Positions 11,796 to 23,412 of a stretch of DNA of 64,000 nt are shown one piece after another. This DNA comes from Clavaria fumosa. Taxonomy: Eukaryota; Basidiomycota; Agaricomycetes; Agaricales; Clavariaceae. The notes beneath the pieces are model-generated. The model did not search any database. It was not told the DNA's origin and saw nothing but the letters and a program-made list of their open reading frames with translations. The stretch lies in NCBI GenBank assembly GCA_951802425.1, contig OX637796.1, positions 3,286,001 to 3,350,000 on the forward strand, given 5' to 3'. Made by a program: the position numbers and the translations under genes. Every line of letters begins with the position of its first letter. Position 1 is the first letter of the stretch.

Positions 11796-13497
11796 ATGTC
11801 AAGCCCACCTGTTATCCCACCTGTTGTTGCACCTCCTCCCGTTGTTGCGCCTCCTCCTCCCGCTGTTGACCCGCCCGGTACGACATCGACCTCTTCTCCG
11901 CCTCCCACTGCACTGACCGCTCCCCCTCCTGTAGCTGCACCACCGCCAGCACCGGCACCGGCACCAGTACCAGCACCAGCACCGGCACCGGCACCAGTGC
12001 CAGCACCAGCACCAGCGCCAGTGCCAGCACCAGCACCAGCGCCAGTGCCAGCACCAGCACCAGCACCAGCACCAGCACCAGTGCCAGCACCAGCACCGGC
12101 ACCAGCACCAGCACCGGCACCGGCACCAGCACCAGCACCAGCACCAGCACCAGCACCAGCACCAGCGCCAGCACCGGCACCAGTGCCAGCACCACAACCG
12201 GAACCACCGCCAGCACCAGCACCCGCGCCGCCTCCTGCCGCGCCTCCGCCTGCGCCCACCGAGACGACTCCGCCCCCTCCACCCCCAGTCACCCCTCCTT
12301 CCAACCCGACTCCAACGCCGGTGGTAGCCCCTGTGACCTCTGACCTCCCCCTCATAGCTCCCACGTAAGCTGCCTCCATTCACCCCCTTTCTCATCTAAT
12401 GCGTGATTCGCAGCACGACCTTCCCCTCTACCATCCTCATCAGAACCACCGATGCGCAAGGCGTCACTCACACTACCGCCCCGAAGGCGGTCACCCTCAC
12501 CCTCACCTCCGTTGACTTCGCCGGGGGCAGGTTCACCACCACCGTCATCGGGCTCAACCCCACTCTGGGCGTCGACAACCGCTCCCGGCCACCCAGGTAC
12601 CACTTTTTCATTCTTTCTCCCCACCATCAACGATTTCAAAAAATAACTGAGGGAATGATGTTGCGTCACAGTTTCCTTGCGAACCGCGGCGCGGTTGGCG
12701 GCGTCTTCGTCCTCGTTGGGCTTGTGGCTGCTGCCATCTGTCTTTGGATCGTCTTCGCCGTGCGTCGCCGGCGTCTGCTACGTCGTGTTGACGAGAACCT
12801 GGCGTACTCTGTCTCGCCCATGGCTATCGGGTGGGGAGTCTGGGGACGCACGCTCGACTACGACGGAGTTGACAGTCGCAGCGGGGGCGGAGGCTCGGGC
12901 AACGGTAGAGCAAGCGACGGCGGGACGCGCTTCGGGAGCTCGCATAGGGAGATGGGCGCTGTTGCAAACGACCGTGTCCTCACGCGCCAAGACGAGCTGT
13001 CGTACATCATCCACCCGTACGACCCTAACGATCCGTACACCGAGTTTAGCGCGGGCGGTAGCACTAGCGGCAGAGGCACAGGCGTAGGCGCAGGCACAGG
13101 CACCGTGGAGAATACGACGGGCGCTGCGATCGGGGCCTGGTCCCCGTTTGGCCTGGGCTTTGACCCGGATTTCAAGGAACCCCTGCCTGATTATCCTTCG
13201 CCGCAGCTGTTGCCGCCACGGCAACAGGAGAGCACGCACGCGCACGCGCCGGAGCACTTGCAGCAGTCGTCTGGCGGGGCCGCCGCGACCGCGCATGCGC
13301 CGCCCCTGTTGACCTCGCCGCCTTCTGCGGTCGCTTTCGCGGGGGAGAAGCGAGACGGTGGTGGTGGATACGCGTTGTTGGGATTGGGTCAGATCGGTAC
13401 CCGCTCCCCGTTTGGCCCGAGCTTTGACCCGGATCGCAAGGAACCCCTGCCTGACCATCCTTCGCCGCAGTTGCCGCCGCCCCAGCAGCAGATATGA
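11796..13497 (+). CDS. Mucin-like single-pass membrane protein with Pro/Ala repeats
   Basis: This looks like the basidiomycete class of wall-sensor-like or mucin-like proteins: a long Pro/Thr/Ser-rich outer part, one membrane helix and a disordered inner tail. Introns at 12365-12413 and 12597-12671 restore the frame. The outer part has about 90 residues of APAPAPVPAP repeats, then a small TTFPSTILIRTTDAQG module. The helix is GGVFVLVGLVAAAICLWIVFAV, followed by RRRRLLRR as the stop-transfer signal. The tail of about 240 residues ends in two copies of an SPFG-FDPD-KEPLPD unit. No signal peptide is seen at the chosen ATG; the frame is open upstream to 11652 with no ATG, so an earlier exon is likely. 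Its function is inferred from architecture only. Confidence 0.65.
11944..12225 (+). repeat. CCAGCA hexanucleotide minisatellite (Pro-Ala coding)
   Basis: About 280 bases of near-perfect CCAGCA units with variant CCGGCA, CCAGTG and CCAGCG units encode an alternating Pro-Ala/Pro-Val rod. The variants form higher-order blocks, which suggests growth by unequal exchange or slippage. The antisense strand reads as a Gly-Ala run. Confidence 0.9.
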
Positions 13498-14797
13498 CGA
13501 TTTGGGAACGGGAACGAAGACATGTACTTGTTGTCCATGGATATTTTTTTCCTTCGTGAAGTACCTACATTGCCTTTTTCTTGGGGACCTTGAAGCTTGA
13601 ATTGTACTACGTTTGCGACGCGAGAAAACCCGTCTTCGTGTGCTGTTACGCCCCGTTTCCTTGCAAGCAAGGGAACTGGCCCAGATCCCAGATTGTCTGG
13701 GACCACCCATAATGAGGCTGCGACCTTCTGCTTGGAAAATTGTAATAGCAGCAACTCATGGATCATATTATATGAAGGCCCCCTTGCTTGCCAAGGGTTC
13801 TTCCAAACCCTTATTGAAGCTGGTCCTGACTCAGTGGTATTTGCTAGTCTTTGTATGTTGTTTCAACTACCAACTCAAGTAAGGGTCCTGCTGACACAGT
13901 CAGCCCTTCCTTTAGTCAACCAAGCGAGGCGAGATATGGACGGTGTTCGAAAGCACGATCGCATAGCCTTGTCGCGTTGCTATATTTAACGACTCGATAA
14001 GGGTATGGATTGACATTCATGACATGAAAAAAGAAAAACACAAAAGGCATAATGGTGCGCAAGTCTCTGTGTACGGTACTACATCTGGGGCGGGGAGGGG
14101 TCCTTATACGTCCAGAACCAGAGAGCTAAGGGAAGAAGAATAAAGAAACACAGAAGGTAAGGTAGGAGAGGGAGAAAGCAGAAACAGAGGTACAGCAGGA
14201 TCTATGCCGGAGGTTGCGACAACAGCAGCAACAACAAAACACACAGAAAGACAGAGTCCGGGGTGATGAGCATGGCATGGGTGTTGGCAATGGCATTGGG
14301 CGTTAGCATCGGCATGATGCGTGATCCAGACAGGCTGGTGGAGGATTTCTATAGTTCGGGGCGGGGGGCGGTTTGGACGGGGGGCACGCAGACGACGTGC
14401 GAGCGATTCGGGAGTCGTGGCTCTCAGAGGAATTATGGATTTAGCGATATGTGTACGACGGAGGCAGGGCGGGTCCAAACAAACACACGGGCGAGAGAGA
14501 CGGAATGGCAAAACGACGATCACGCGGGCTGCGCCACGCTCGTCGAAGGCCTATAGCGGGACGTATGAGAAAGGGTGTTGTTCGTGTGTCCCTCTGTGAT
14601 CCGGGGGCGGAGGAGCGTTCTGCAGCATGCTTGTCAGTGCTGGGTCAAGGAATAAAGGCGCTGGGGGGGACGTACCATAAGTTAGTGCGAGGCAGGGCTC
14701 TCGTCCGTCGACGTAGATGACGAATGACCAGGGGGGCAGGGAAAGAGAGGGCTCGGGAAGGAAAAGGAAAAAAGCAAACCACCACGACCACTCAACC
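13498..14797. other. Long convergent intergenic region
   Basis: It lies between the mucin-like gene (+) and RAB4 (-). About 14100-14270 is purine-rich on the plus strand with CAACAG-type runs. Open frames on both strands here look like chance. No RNA gene is recognised. Confidence 0.45.
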
Positions 14798-16073
14798 CTA
14801 ACAGCACTTACTCCCCGCCGTCCAGTCCTTCCACCTCAGACGCACCGTGCTCCTCCTCCCCCTGCGCCCGGCGGCGCCTGCACCGCCGCTGCCGAGGCTG
14901 CCCGTAAAGCTGCCGAAGCTGAGCCGGCTCGAGCTGTGCACGCGCCGCAGCGCGCGGTCGCCGTAGCTCACGCCGCTCTCCGCCTTCTCCGGGTCGAGCG
15001 CGCCGGACTCGATCGCGAGCAGCACCGCGCGCGCCGCAAGCAGGAAGGGCGCCTCGACGTTGTGACCCGTCAGCGAGGACGCCTCGAGGAAGTGCACGTC
15101 TGTGTGTGGTGTGTGTGTGTGTGTTTGTAGAAGGGGGGTCGCGGTCGTGATGCGTGCGTGCGTGCCAGGGGATTCAAAGTGTCAGTGTCCCTGGAATGGG
15201 ATATATGGAAAAGGGCGTGGGAGGGGGCGCTCACCGTTGTCGGCGGCCCACCGGCTGGCTTCGGCCCACTCCACCTCGCGCTCCTCTTCGCGGTCCAGCT
15301 TGTTGCCGACCAGCACAGTGACAAGATGGGGGCTCGCCAGGGCTCGGGCGTCCGTGAGCCACCGCGAGAGGTTCGCAAACGAGTCCCGGCTGCAGATGTG
15401 AAAACATTGAGCGATGGGGGAGTCAGGAGAGAGTGAGAGACGACCGGACTTCGTTATATCATACACGAGTATAGCACCCGCTGCTCCGCGATAATAACTG
15501 CGAGTCACCGACCTAGAGCAACGCCGGTATGAGCGACTCGTGGCCAAATTGACTCTAGCGAACCGTACCGAAACCGTTCCTGACCCGCGGTGTCCCAAAG
15601 CTATCCTTGGTAATGAGTAGACGTCTAATGGACTCTGGCGACCTGCAGACCCCACCTGGAGTTTGATGCGCTTCTCCTCAAGTTTGACGGTCCGGCTGGA
15701 GAATTCCACACCGATGGTGTGTTGCGAATGGTCCTTGACTACGAGACGGGTGAGGACTGCGCTTTCGGCGGGGAAAAACCACTGTATCAATACTAACACG
15801 AGTTGTGAGTGAAATGGTGCAGCAAGCACGATTTCCCCGTCCCTGCTTCTCCTATCAAAGAAAGAGCAGCGGGCGTGAGCCAAGCGGCCCAGTTTCCCCT
15901 ACGCTCAAGAACGAAGTTCACGCACCGATGATGATATACTTCATGAGGAAGTCTAAGAGTACAAAAATCGTTTCAATTTGACCACAATCGCAGGTCAGTT
16001 GCGGACGAGACAGCGACGCACCATAAGTCTCGAGCAGTTCCGTGGCATCGCCCTCGTAGTCATTTATTGCCAT
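14798..16073 (-). CDS. RAB4: RAB4-type endosomal small GTPase
   Basis: This is a Rab GTPase of the Rab4 type, which recycles cargo from early endosomes in animals. At least seven exons can be joined. The first reads [17 protein letters not shown] and continues into [10 protein letters not shown]. Nucleotide-binding motifs are all present: P-loop GEAGTGKSC, switch I TIGVEFSS, switch [26 protein letters not shown] in place of the usual NKxD, and ETSAL-like EASSLTG. The blocks NWLTDAR-like [12 protein letters not shown], and SGALDPEK with [10 protein letters not shown], favour Rab4 over Rab2 or Rab14. The tail is Ser/Gly/Arg-rich and ends KCC, a double-Cys signal for geranylgeranylation. The last intron carries a GT/AC microsatellite at about 15099-15126. 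Confidence 0.9.
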
Positions 16074-16719
16074 AGCGCAGGAGGAAAGGCAAAGGCTGAT
16101 GGTCGACCTGAACGCGGTTTGAGCCGCCCATACCCCCACGTCGGCTTGCTTACAGTACAACACAGCATAACGCATTGTTGCCGTAACTACTTAGGTTCAT
16201 GCCTCATGCCATTGAACACGGAACGCATGCCAGTGTGCCATCATACCGGCGTCATCGGAAAGTGCACACGACAACAGACTACACATGCAACAGCAACAGA
16301 TACACTTTACGAGCGAACCTGAAGTTCTACGCATGGCCAGTCCTGGCGTCCTGGGACACGTAGCGCCACAACGATTCAACAGCGGGAGGAAGATTATCCC
16401 TACAAGTCAGTCGGCTCGGCTGCTAGGGCATTCTCATCTCAAACCTGAACACCCGCGTCAACCGAAGGAATAAATCATCTGCGTGTATAATTTTCACTCG
16501 TCACAATGTACTGCAGAGAAAAGTAATTCGAGGGAACAAACTGCAATGCATGCCTAGAAAGAACAACTGAAGGAAGCTGCGACGTGCCGGTTCTATTCCC
16601 TCCCGCTGGACAAGGCGATGAAGAGTCTGCAGATGCACAAATTTGAGAAGACTGAGCACCACGAAAGTAAGAAAGAAATCTTTTAGTTGAACTCCAAAAA
16701 CTTCTGCGAGTTGCGTCGG
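16074..16719. other. Intergenic, RAB4 promoter side
   Basis: It lies upstream of RAB4 and downstream of the RBM39-like gene, both on the minus strand. No reading frame or repeat stands out. Confidence 0.5.
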
Positions 16720-19076
16720 CTATTGATGCGCCTGCATGATTGCGTCTGAAATAAATGAAGCCGAGACTTGTCTTTTATTGAACCAACGGCCGTTGAGTCC
16801 ATCAATAGCCTTCTTGGCCGACTCAACGGAATCGAACTTAACATAAATCTCGCCCTATGAAAGAAAATCAATAGAGAACCTGTACCGGGTCATGTAGGAC
16901 GAACCTGAGATTCTTTTTCGACCTTGATGGCGATCACTTTGCCAAACTTGTCCTCGCATTCTCCTTTAACATCGTCAGCAAGTTCTTTGTCCCAATCGCG
17001 TTCGGTTTCTCTGCAGAGTAAAGCATCAGTTAAGCACCAAGAGATGGACATGTGGGTAGCTCACTCTTCAGGTTCAAACATATTTTTCAACAACACAGAT
17101 TTCGATTGCATAGCTTGGCTAATGGTGGGCTTGGTGCTAGTCCCATCCGAAGTCAGGTATAGATTCCGTGATGTTACAATTGAGGCTTACACAGGTTCGG
17201 GTCTTGGCGTGGGTTCGATCCTAGCAAGCTTTTGCATTAGCGCCTGACGAGATGCTGCGTTCAAGTTACCACCTAAGAACTGAAGTCAAAACCCAATGCG
17301 TAACGACATCAATCAAAGAGAATGCTTACCGCCTGCTTCATCTAGAGAGTCTTGTTGAGTATATCTAGCCGTTCCTTTCTCGTGAACAGTGTTCACACGA
17401 AGCTAGACGGGACAGGTAAGCAAAACCAACAGTCAGTTTGTAAGTTATAGCATACCGTGCGACCCGCGAGCTCGAAGCCTTCCATCTGTTCTAATGCCAT
17501 CTTCGCATCTTCCGACCTCTTGTATTGTACGAAGGCGTAACCCTTGCTGCGACCCGTCATTGGATCCCTGTGCAGGTCAACAAACTCAAGTTCGCCGAAA
17601 GGCTCGAAGACCTGTCTGATATCGGATTCGGTAAGGTTAAAATGTAGTGAGCCAATATAAAGCCTAAAAGGCGTCAGACACGGCTAGTGAATTGAGATGG
17701 TGTGGCGCACTGCATGGCTCCATGTGGGGCATTGACCCCCGGTGGCAAGTTCAAGTTTCTAGTGATTTAGCCCCGATGTGAGGAACGACCTCGTGTATAT
17801 ACAAATGTGACATACCCGTCCCCTGGATGAAGTTTGTTCCGTTCTGATTCAGTATGCTGTACCATGATAGGGAGACCCATTACGACGGTTCCTGAGAGCG
17901 CGATAGCCTTGTCAACCAGATCAACAGAGCGAAATTCAACATAGCCGATCCTATGAGAGATGATGAAAATGTGGCAAATAAAAAAAGGTCGTTGCCCACC
18001 CCTTGGAACGCCTGGACAAACGGTCAGTGACGATTCGAGAGTCCATGACTGTACGTTCGCCTAATTTCTCTTCGAAAAAGTAACCCAGATCACGCGCAGT
18101 GAGACGTGCGGCAAGCTGAGATACAAAGACAGACCGAGCCTCAGAGTCATCTTCTTTGGGTTCGTCGGGATTGTAAGGTTCCTCCACAGGCATATCGTAA
18201 GTTGGGGAAGGCCGCCTGATTGGATAAGGAAGACTCTTCAGATTACAGCACAAGTCAAGAGGAGTAGCTTACTTTGGCGGCGGAGTGCTCCGTCTGGGAT
18301 TGTGACGATCATCATCGGCCGGACGAGCACCACGGCCTCTCGAACTGGTCTGGAGAAGACCCTCGTCGAATTCGTCGCGAGGGTCACGCGGGCGAAGCCT
18401 GTCGTTATATCGATCACGAGAACGGTCTCGACGGCCAGGAGGCCGGCCCTGTAGTGTGTCTTTGGGAGGAGGGGACACCATATCAGAAGAGGGCGGGGAA
18501 TTCGGCTCGCCCGTATCGTCCGTTCGCTTCCGCTTGGGTCCTTCAACCCTGTCCAGAGTGGGAGATAAGTCGTCATTGCTGCGCCTGCGGCGCCTATCCT
18601 CGCGATCGCTTTTATATCTGCGGTCTCTGCGATTCTCATCGCGTGCATCGACCCCCCTTCTGTCTCTGTCCCTGTCCCTGTCCCTTTCTCTATCCTTGTC
18701 TCTTTCTCTGTCCTTGTCTCTTTCTCTGTCCCTGTCCCTGTCTCTATCATCTCTCGCCCGATCCCTATCCCTATCTCTGTGTCTGTCCGCATCTCTGTGT
18801 CTGTCCGCATCTCTGTGTCTGTCCGCATCTCTGTGTCTGAGCCTTTCACTAGAGCGGCTTCGAGGACGCTTGTGATGTGAATCGCTTCGGGGGGGTCTCT
18901 CGCGAGAGCCGTCACGCCGCCTGGAACGGGGTCGTTTCGTGTCAGAAATTTCGGTGCGGGCCCTGCGAGCAAGACATAATCATAATGAGCAAAAACCCGA
19001 CATGAATTGAAAGAAGGAACAACAACAACCCATGAGGAGATCTATCGACATCCATTTTGCCGTTGACGGAAGACAT
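16720..19076 (-). CDS. RBM39/CC1-like splicing factor (RD-rich, three RRMs)
   Basis: This is a U2AF-related splicing factor of the RBM39 (CAPER, fission yeast Rsd1) family. The start MSSVNGKMDVDRSPH is in a short first exon. Next comes a long Arg/Asp/Ser domain with RHRDADRHRDAD and RDRDRERDKDRER repeats, standing in for an RS domain. RRM1 has RSVFVSQLAARLTARDLG. RRM2 has LYIGSLHFNLTESDIRQVF and SKGYAFVQYKRSEDA. The linker ASRQALMQKLARIEP is a family mark. The C-terminal UHM-type RRM has GEIYVKFDSVESAKKAI and ends in GLNGRWFNKRQVSASFIS. The gene has about ten exons; I checked the frame at the junctions for most, not all. Confidence 0.85.
18655..18845 (-). repeat. Tandem 18-base and 12-base repeats coding Arg/Asp units
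   Basis: About four TGTGTCTGTCCGCATCTC units (plus-strand reading) encode RHRDAD on the minus strand. They are followed by CTGTCCCTGTCC-type units for RDRDRD. All lie inside the N-terminal RD-rich domain of the RBM39-like CDS. Confidence 0.8.
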
Positions 19077-19271
19077 GATTGGGTCAACAGTGAATTGATA
19101 CTGCACAGTGTTCAGCAAAATTGTGACGAAGAGTCGTTGGCCTGAGCTGTTGGCCCTTGTTGTTACTTATTTGACAATGATATGAACACAAATAATGTCC
19201 CATTATCCTTGTTGCTGTAACACTCTTTAGGAATGTAATAATGGGTACTGTCATGGTACATCCAGATCCTC

Positions 19272-20083
19272 TCACTCAGCCAACTTTTTTTCATCCGGAA
19301 TCCAAGCGGTTGGCAGGGCCTGCCCGCTTGTATGGACAACGTGCGGTTGAGCGGCGATCAAAACCGTGATGAAGCGAGCCCAGGTGCTGCCCGGATTCCT
19401 CCACGCATGCAAAGTTCCTCGTTGAATGACGACGTCGCCCGGTTCCTTGAGGTGCTTTTCTTTGCCATCCTCCATGACGAGAATTAGCTCGCCTCGTACT
19501 ATAAAGCATGAACTTCTATCAGACGTAATGTTGATGGCGCGTACTGAGGATGTTATAGTCCACGGAAGGCGTCCGATGCTAGACGAGGCGCAACAAGTGA
19601 GTCAAACCCAACACTACAGACAACCGGCTAACCATGGGAGTAGAAGCCCCAGGCGCAATGTCTGTGTGTCGAAAATTGGTCCCATTTGGGTGCATAAGCC
19701 CCAGATATTTGTCGTCCAACGGCCTGAGAGCGCCGTCCTCACTAACGAAAGTAAGGCTTTACGCAACTCGCTCCATTAACTCATACGGACCTGACATTTG
19801 CATCATTAGTGGGCACTGAATCTCCTGTGATCCAAATCGATCCAGATCGTAGGGAAGGCAGCGCCTGATTCACATTAGCAAAACGCATTTGAGGTGAGAA
19901 CTAGCAAACTTCAATGGCAGGAATTAAGCGGTCTTCCTGGACGATTGCCAGACCTGCACATCCGTCCTTGAGGTCCACAACAACGTGTGATGGCATACTG
20001 GAGACATGCTTCATACCTTCATCTGTGTGAGTGGTGACGATTCGACGCAAGTTAGGCAAATGGCTGCAATCGGTTTGTGCCAT
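19272..20083 (-). CDS. Cupin-domain protein
   Basis: This is a small single-domain cupin, in a family common in ascomycete and basidiomycete genomes. Exons read in order are MAQTDCSHLPNLRRIV, then SIWITGDSVPTND, then LMHPNGTNFRHTDIAPG, then HRTPSVDYNIL joined to RGELILVMEDG, and finally DVVIQRGTLHAWRNPG. The metal ligands of cupin motif 1 are partly visible (H of MHRT, D-Y-N), and motif 2 has G-x5-H-x2-R as RGTLHAWRN. It ends in WIPDEKKLAE. There are about four introns of 45-55 bases. No signal peptide is present, so it is probably cytosolic. Enzyme activity cannot be assigned from the fold alone. Confidence 0.8.
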
Positions 20084-20770
20084 AATTCTTGCGACGGGTG
20101 TTGGCTTGAGTTACAGAGTATAGAATACCGTCAGTACCGTAGTCTTTTATATACCGACGTGAGTGCCTTTCACGTGGAGGACGCCAAGACGCGTGACATA
20201 AACCATCCCCTCTCCCCTCTCCTTGCCAGCCGCGGTGGCCGAGAAGCCCTTCGTACCCTTTCGGACGCTTGTCGAATAGAAGTGATCGTTTGTACCTCAA
20301 TCGAAGAAAGCCAGCATGCTTCGAACCACTTCTGGGTGTCCGAGGAGTGCTCATCATTCGATACGTTTTCCGAATTTTGTGCGCCATATTCAGTCAGTGA
20401 CCTTTCTTCACCAGCTTGGGTGCAGATGGTTCATTGCCATATAATTCACACACACACACTAACGAATTTTCATTATCTACACTTCTTTTCTGGAGATAGT
20501 CAAAGTCTGCAGTCCTAAAACGCGAAAGGATATGCCATGTTGTGACGCCAGATTTCTGACGCGCTTAGCGAGCCATACAGGTGGATATAGACGGTTTCCC
20601 CATTTACAGGAGATATACCTGGCCGTTGTAGAGCGGGCCAACCTTGAACCAACCTTCATATGCTCGTAGTATCGTACAAAGCCTGGTAATTGAGGCGTGA
20701 AACACGCAACATAGTTTAGAGTCTCACGTCGACTTAACTCTCGCTACGGAGCTGTATCTGTTGGAAGGAA
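20084..20770. other. Intergenic between two minus-strand genes
   Basis: Open frames on both strands (for example 20006-20518 plus and 20052-20387 minus) have no family features. There is a short CA run at about 20449-20459. I see nothing else. Confidence 0.45.
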
Positions 20771-22104
20771 TCAGGAATGAGATGATGCAGACAGGAGGGG
20801 GCACATGCAATAATAATATTCATCAATGAGCGGGATCCAGTCTTTCGCAAACGCAGCAATCACGCCGAACAAAGGCGTCGATGAAGACGCGTCGATAAAA
20901 TGTTCCAATTTGGGCCTAACAGAACGGGTTCAGACCAATTCTCCAGCTGAAACCAATTCTATCACCTTGTGTAGTTCTGCCAAACCGTTCCACGAAGGAG
21001 GTACCAGAAAATCCCCCGGTCTCTCCGGGCATATTCTGTGCGTTCCAACGTAGCAGATACCGGAGGGTTACGGCGGAGATTGCGCGAGATTAACTCCATG
21101 GCTAGAGCCGTCATCAACGGGCGGTTCGAGCGCCGGTCAGAAGTTAATAGTGATGCTGAGAAGGGGCACATCAGACGATGTTGATAGACGCAGGAAGCAT
21201 GAGATCTACCATAAACCAAAGGTCGCAAGACATAGAGGATTTCCGCGAGCCAATCCTGAGGCCATTGCAGAGCGGTCATGAGTGAGATGGATGGCTTGAC
21301 GCATGACTTAGTTAGGGCTTTCGGAAGCAGAAACTCCTCGACGGAAGAATCTGAGCGAGATGAAGGGGGCGGAGTAAGGAGGGGATGTGGTTTTGAGTTC
21401 AAAGGCACATGATTATTCTTGAGGTGTTCAGGAGTTGCAGGTGGCGAGGAGCTGGACGAAGAATGTACAGGTTTTGACGTCGATGTATCAGAGGATAGAA
21501 GAAGCGCCGGATCGAAGTCACGTTCAGGAATCGGTGGTGAAATGAGAGGTCTCTTTGTCTCTCGCAATAGAATAAAGCGAAGTGCAGCCCTGTGGGGATG
21601 AGGTCAGTCAGTCTGGGAATCTCCCCCTCATGGCGTACTTGATAAATTCCAGGAGAACAATTCCTCGCCATCGGTTCCGAGAAGAGACATTTCTGCGGAG
21701 CGTCATTTCTATGACCAACTCAATGCTGCGAAGGACTTCGAGCAGCCGAGCGGCCCATTTGTATCGGCTGTCTCGATCCAACCATGCTCGGGTGTAGCGT
21801 GTATGCAGAGATGATGGTATAAGCGGTTTGTACTTGGGGTTGCTCCGCACAATCCTAGACAAGAGCGTGTCATGATACATGCTCACTAGGTTAAGCAGCG
21901 CCGACACTGGGGGTTACGCGTAGCTTTTTTAGACATGAACGACGAGCGGAACAGTGGACATGACTGACAGGTCTCAGAGGCCAAATCCGCATCTTTGAAT
22001 TTGCCAGGTAAGAACCATGTAATGGATCTCAAAGATGACTCCAAAGTTGAAATTGTGGACACGTTGTTGACCAGGAAGGATTCGTATCGGGCGAGCGATG
22101 CCAT
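20771..22104 (-). CDS. PEX16: Peroxisomal membrane protein PEX16
   Basis: This is peroxin 16, which helps insert membrane proteins into peroxisomes and the ER. The start is MASLARYESFLVNNVST, followed by LESSLRSITWFLPGKF. The next exon has LLNLVSMYHDTLLSRIV, LHTRYTRAWLDR and NRWRGIVLLEFIKYA. Then come PPIPERDFDPA and a Ser/Pro-rich linker. The conserved C-terminal block has AEILYVLRPLVY, RRSNRPLMTALAMELIS and ARRDRGIFWYLLRGTVW. A final exon encodes KLEHFIDASSSTPLFG and KDWIPLIDEYYYC. These blocks are in the normal PEX16 order and I see no break. It lies 275 bases downstream of SEC17 on the same strand. Confidence 0.9.
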
Positions 22105-22379
22105 TCACGAGGGTTGGTTAGAGGTTCACTCCGGGCTTTGCGTTGCCGACGACCCACACTTTGCCCACGATCACATGAAATACTACCAGTGTAAGTCGGC
22201 TGTACATTGAATATACGATCCTGTCCCGCCTACAAGTAGTTGTCCTGGCCACTCCACTTACATAGCACTGAGCCCTTGCTCTTCAAACGTTGTATGTCAA
22301 ATTGCACGGGGCAAAGAGCATGTTCTATCACACCATGTTACATTGATTGTACGCTGTGCACTTCGGCCCTTCAAGCGTC

Positions 22380-23412
22380 TTACAGAATCCCTGGCTCTTC
22401 TCGTATGAGATTCTTAATTTTTATCAGAATGCTCGTCTTCCAGTTGTCAAACCTCGTTACCGCATCAAACTCCACAACTGCAGCCGTGAAAGAGTCTTGG
22501 TCTCCAGCCGTAACGGCGTCGATGATGACAGTAACAAATTTCGCTTCGCGTGTAGCTGAGAAGGTAACATCCTTTGTCGTGTACCTCGCCATCTGACGAC
22601 TTGCCGCTACAGTGTCCTTGGACAAGGTGAATCAAGTGATTAGGCATACTGCGACTACAGGATATACTCACATTCATCGCTAGAGCGCACAAAGTTGCTC
22701 TCATCCAATACTCTTTGACGCTGTACTTCGTCAGGGGAGAGGATAGAGAGCGATCGGCGACATATTCGTAATTGGCGATTGCCTGAGTATAATTCCCGAG
22801 CTCTGCGTGGAGGTCTGCGGCATCTTTCTTGCAAGCGTTCGCAGTGCTGCAGGTATAGCACTAAGGACTAGATCTGATCATGGCAATTAGACTTACGCCA
22901 TTGCATCCTCTTGAGCGTACCATTCGCTCGCCCTTTCGAAGCTGTCACAAGCCTTCTGTAGGGCATTCAAGTCTTGCAAGAAAATGAGAGCAATGTCCTT
23001 CGCCCTGTCGGCTGCTTGGCGGAAGCGGCCTGTCTTCGTCAAATGATCAATAGTGTGCTCCAAGGCTTGGACGGCGACTTGTGATTAGCCGACAATCAGT
23101 TCACTTCACTGCGAATTTGTTGGTAAGCGAATGTGATAGCTTACGGTCCGGATATCCCTGCCTGTATGCCTTAGCAGCGTTCCACCACGCATTCGCAGCC
23201 TCAAGCATCTCTTTGTAATTCTCGCGGCATTCCGCCTCCCGAGCGTACGCATCACCAGCGTTCTTGAACTGTTTGTCGAGTTTGTATGCATTCGCTGCTT
23301 GTTGGAACAGATCGCCGGCCTCTTCGAATTTCGCTGATGAAGATGAGAACCAGCCCGACGATGTTATCTTCTTGTTGGCCTTATCGAGTAGTTGCTCTGC
23401 TTGGGATTTCAT
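22380..23412 (-). CDS. SEC17: Alpha-SNAP / Sec17 vesicle-fusion protein
   Basis: This is alpha-SNAP, the adaptor that brings NSF/Sec18 to SNARE complexes for disassembly after membrane fusion. The first exon reads MKSQAEQLLDKANKKI, then GWFSSSSAKFEEAGDLF, DKQFKNAGDAYAREAEC and NAWWNAAKAYRQG, the TPR-like helical solenoid. The last exons carry ARYTTKDVTFSATREAKF, EFDAVTRFDNWKTSILIK and the C-terminal IREEPGIL; the C-terminal region of alpha-SNAP stimulates the NSF ATPase. The hydrophobic SGWFS loop near the N-terminus, which touches membranes in yeast Sec17, is present. It is divergent to NUS1 with 107 bases between start codons. Confidence 0.92.

Noticed and set aside
11194..11916. 240-codon plus-strand frame before and over the mucin-like gene
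   Set aside because: No family features, and it overlaps the repeat-containing gene in another frame. It may contain a real first exon, but I cannot show it.
11675..12379. Long minus-strand frame with a Gly-Ala repeat
   Set aside because: It is the antisense reading of the Pro-Ala array; the plus-strand frame continues through good introns into a membrane helix and tail.
12778..13710. 310-codon minus-strand frame
   Set aside because: Antisense of the mucin-like gene's tail; Arg-rich with no family match.
20006..20518. 170-codon plus-strand frame
   Set aside because: No conserved blocks, and it overlaps the start of the cupin gene on the other strand.
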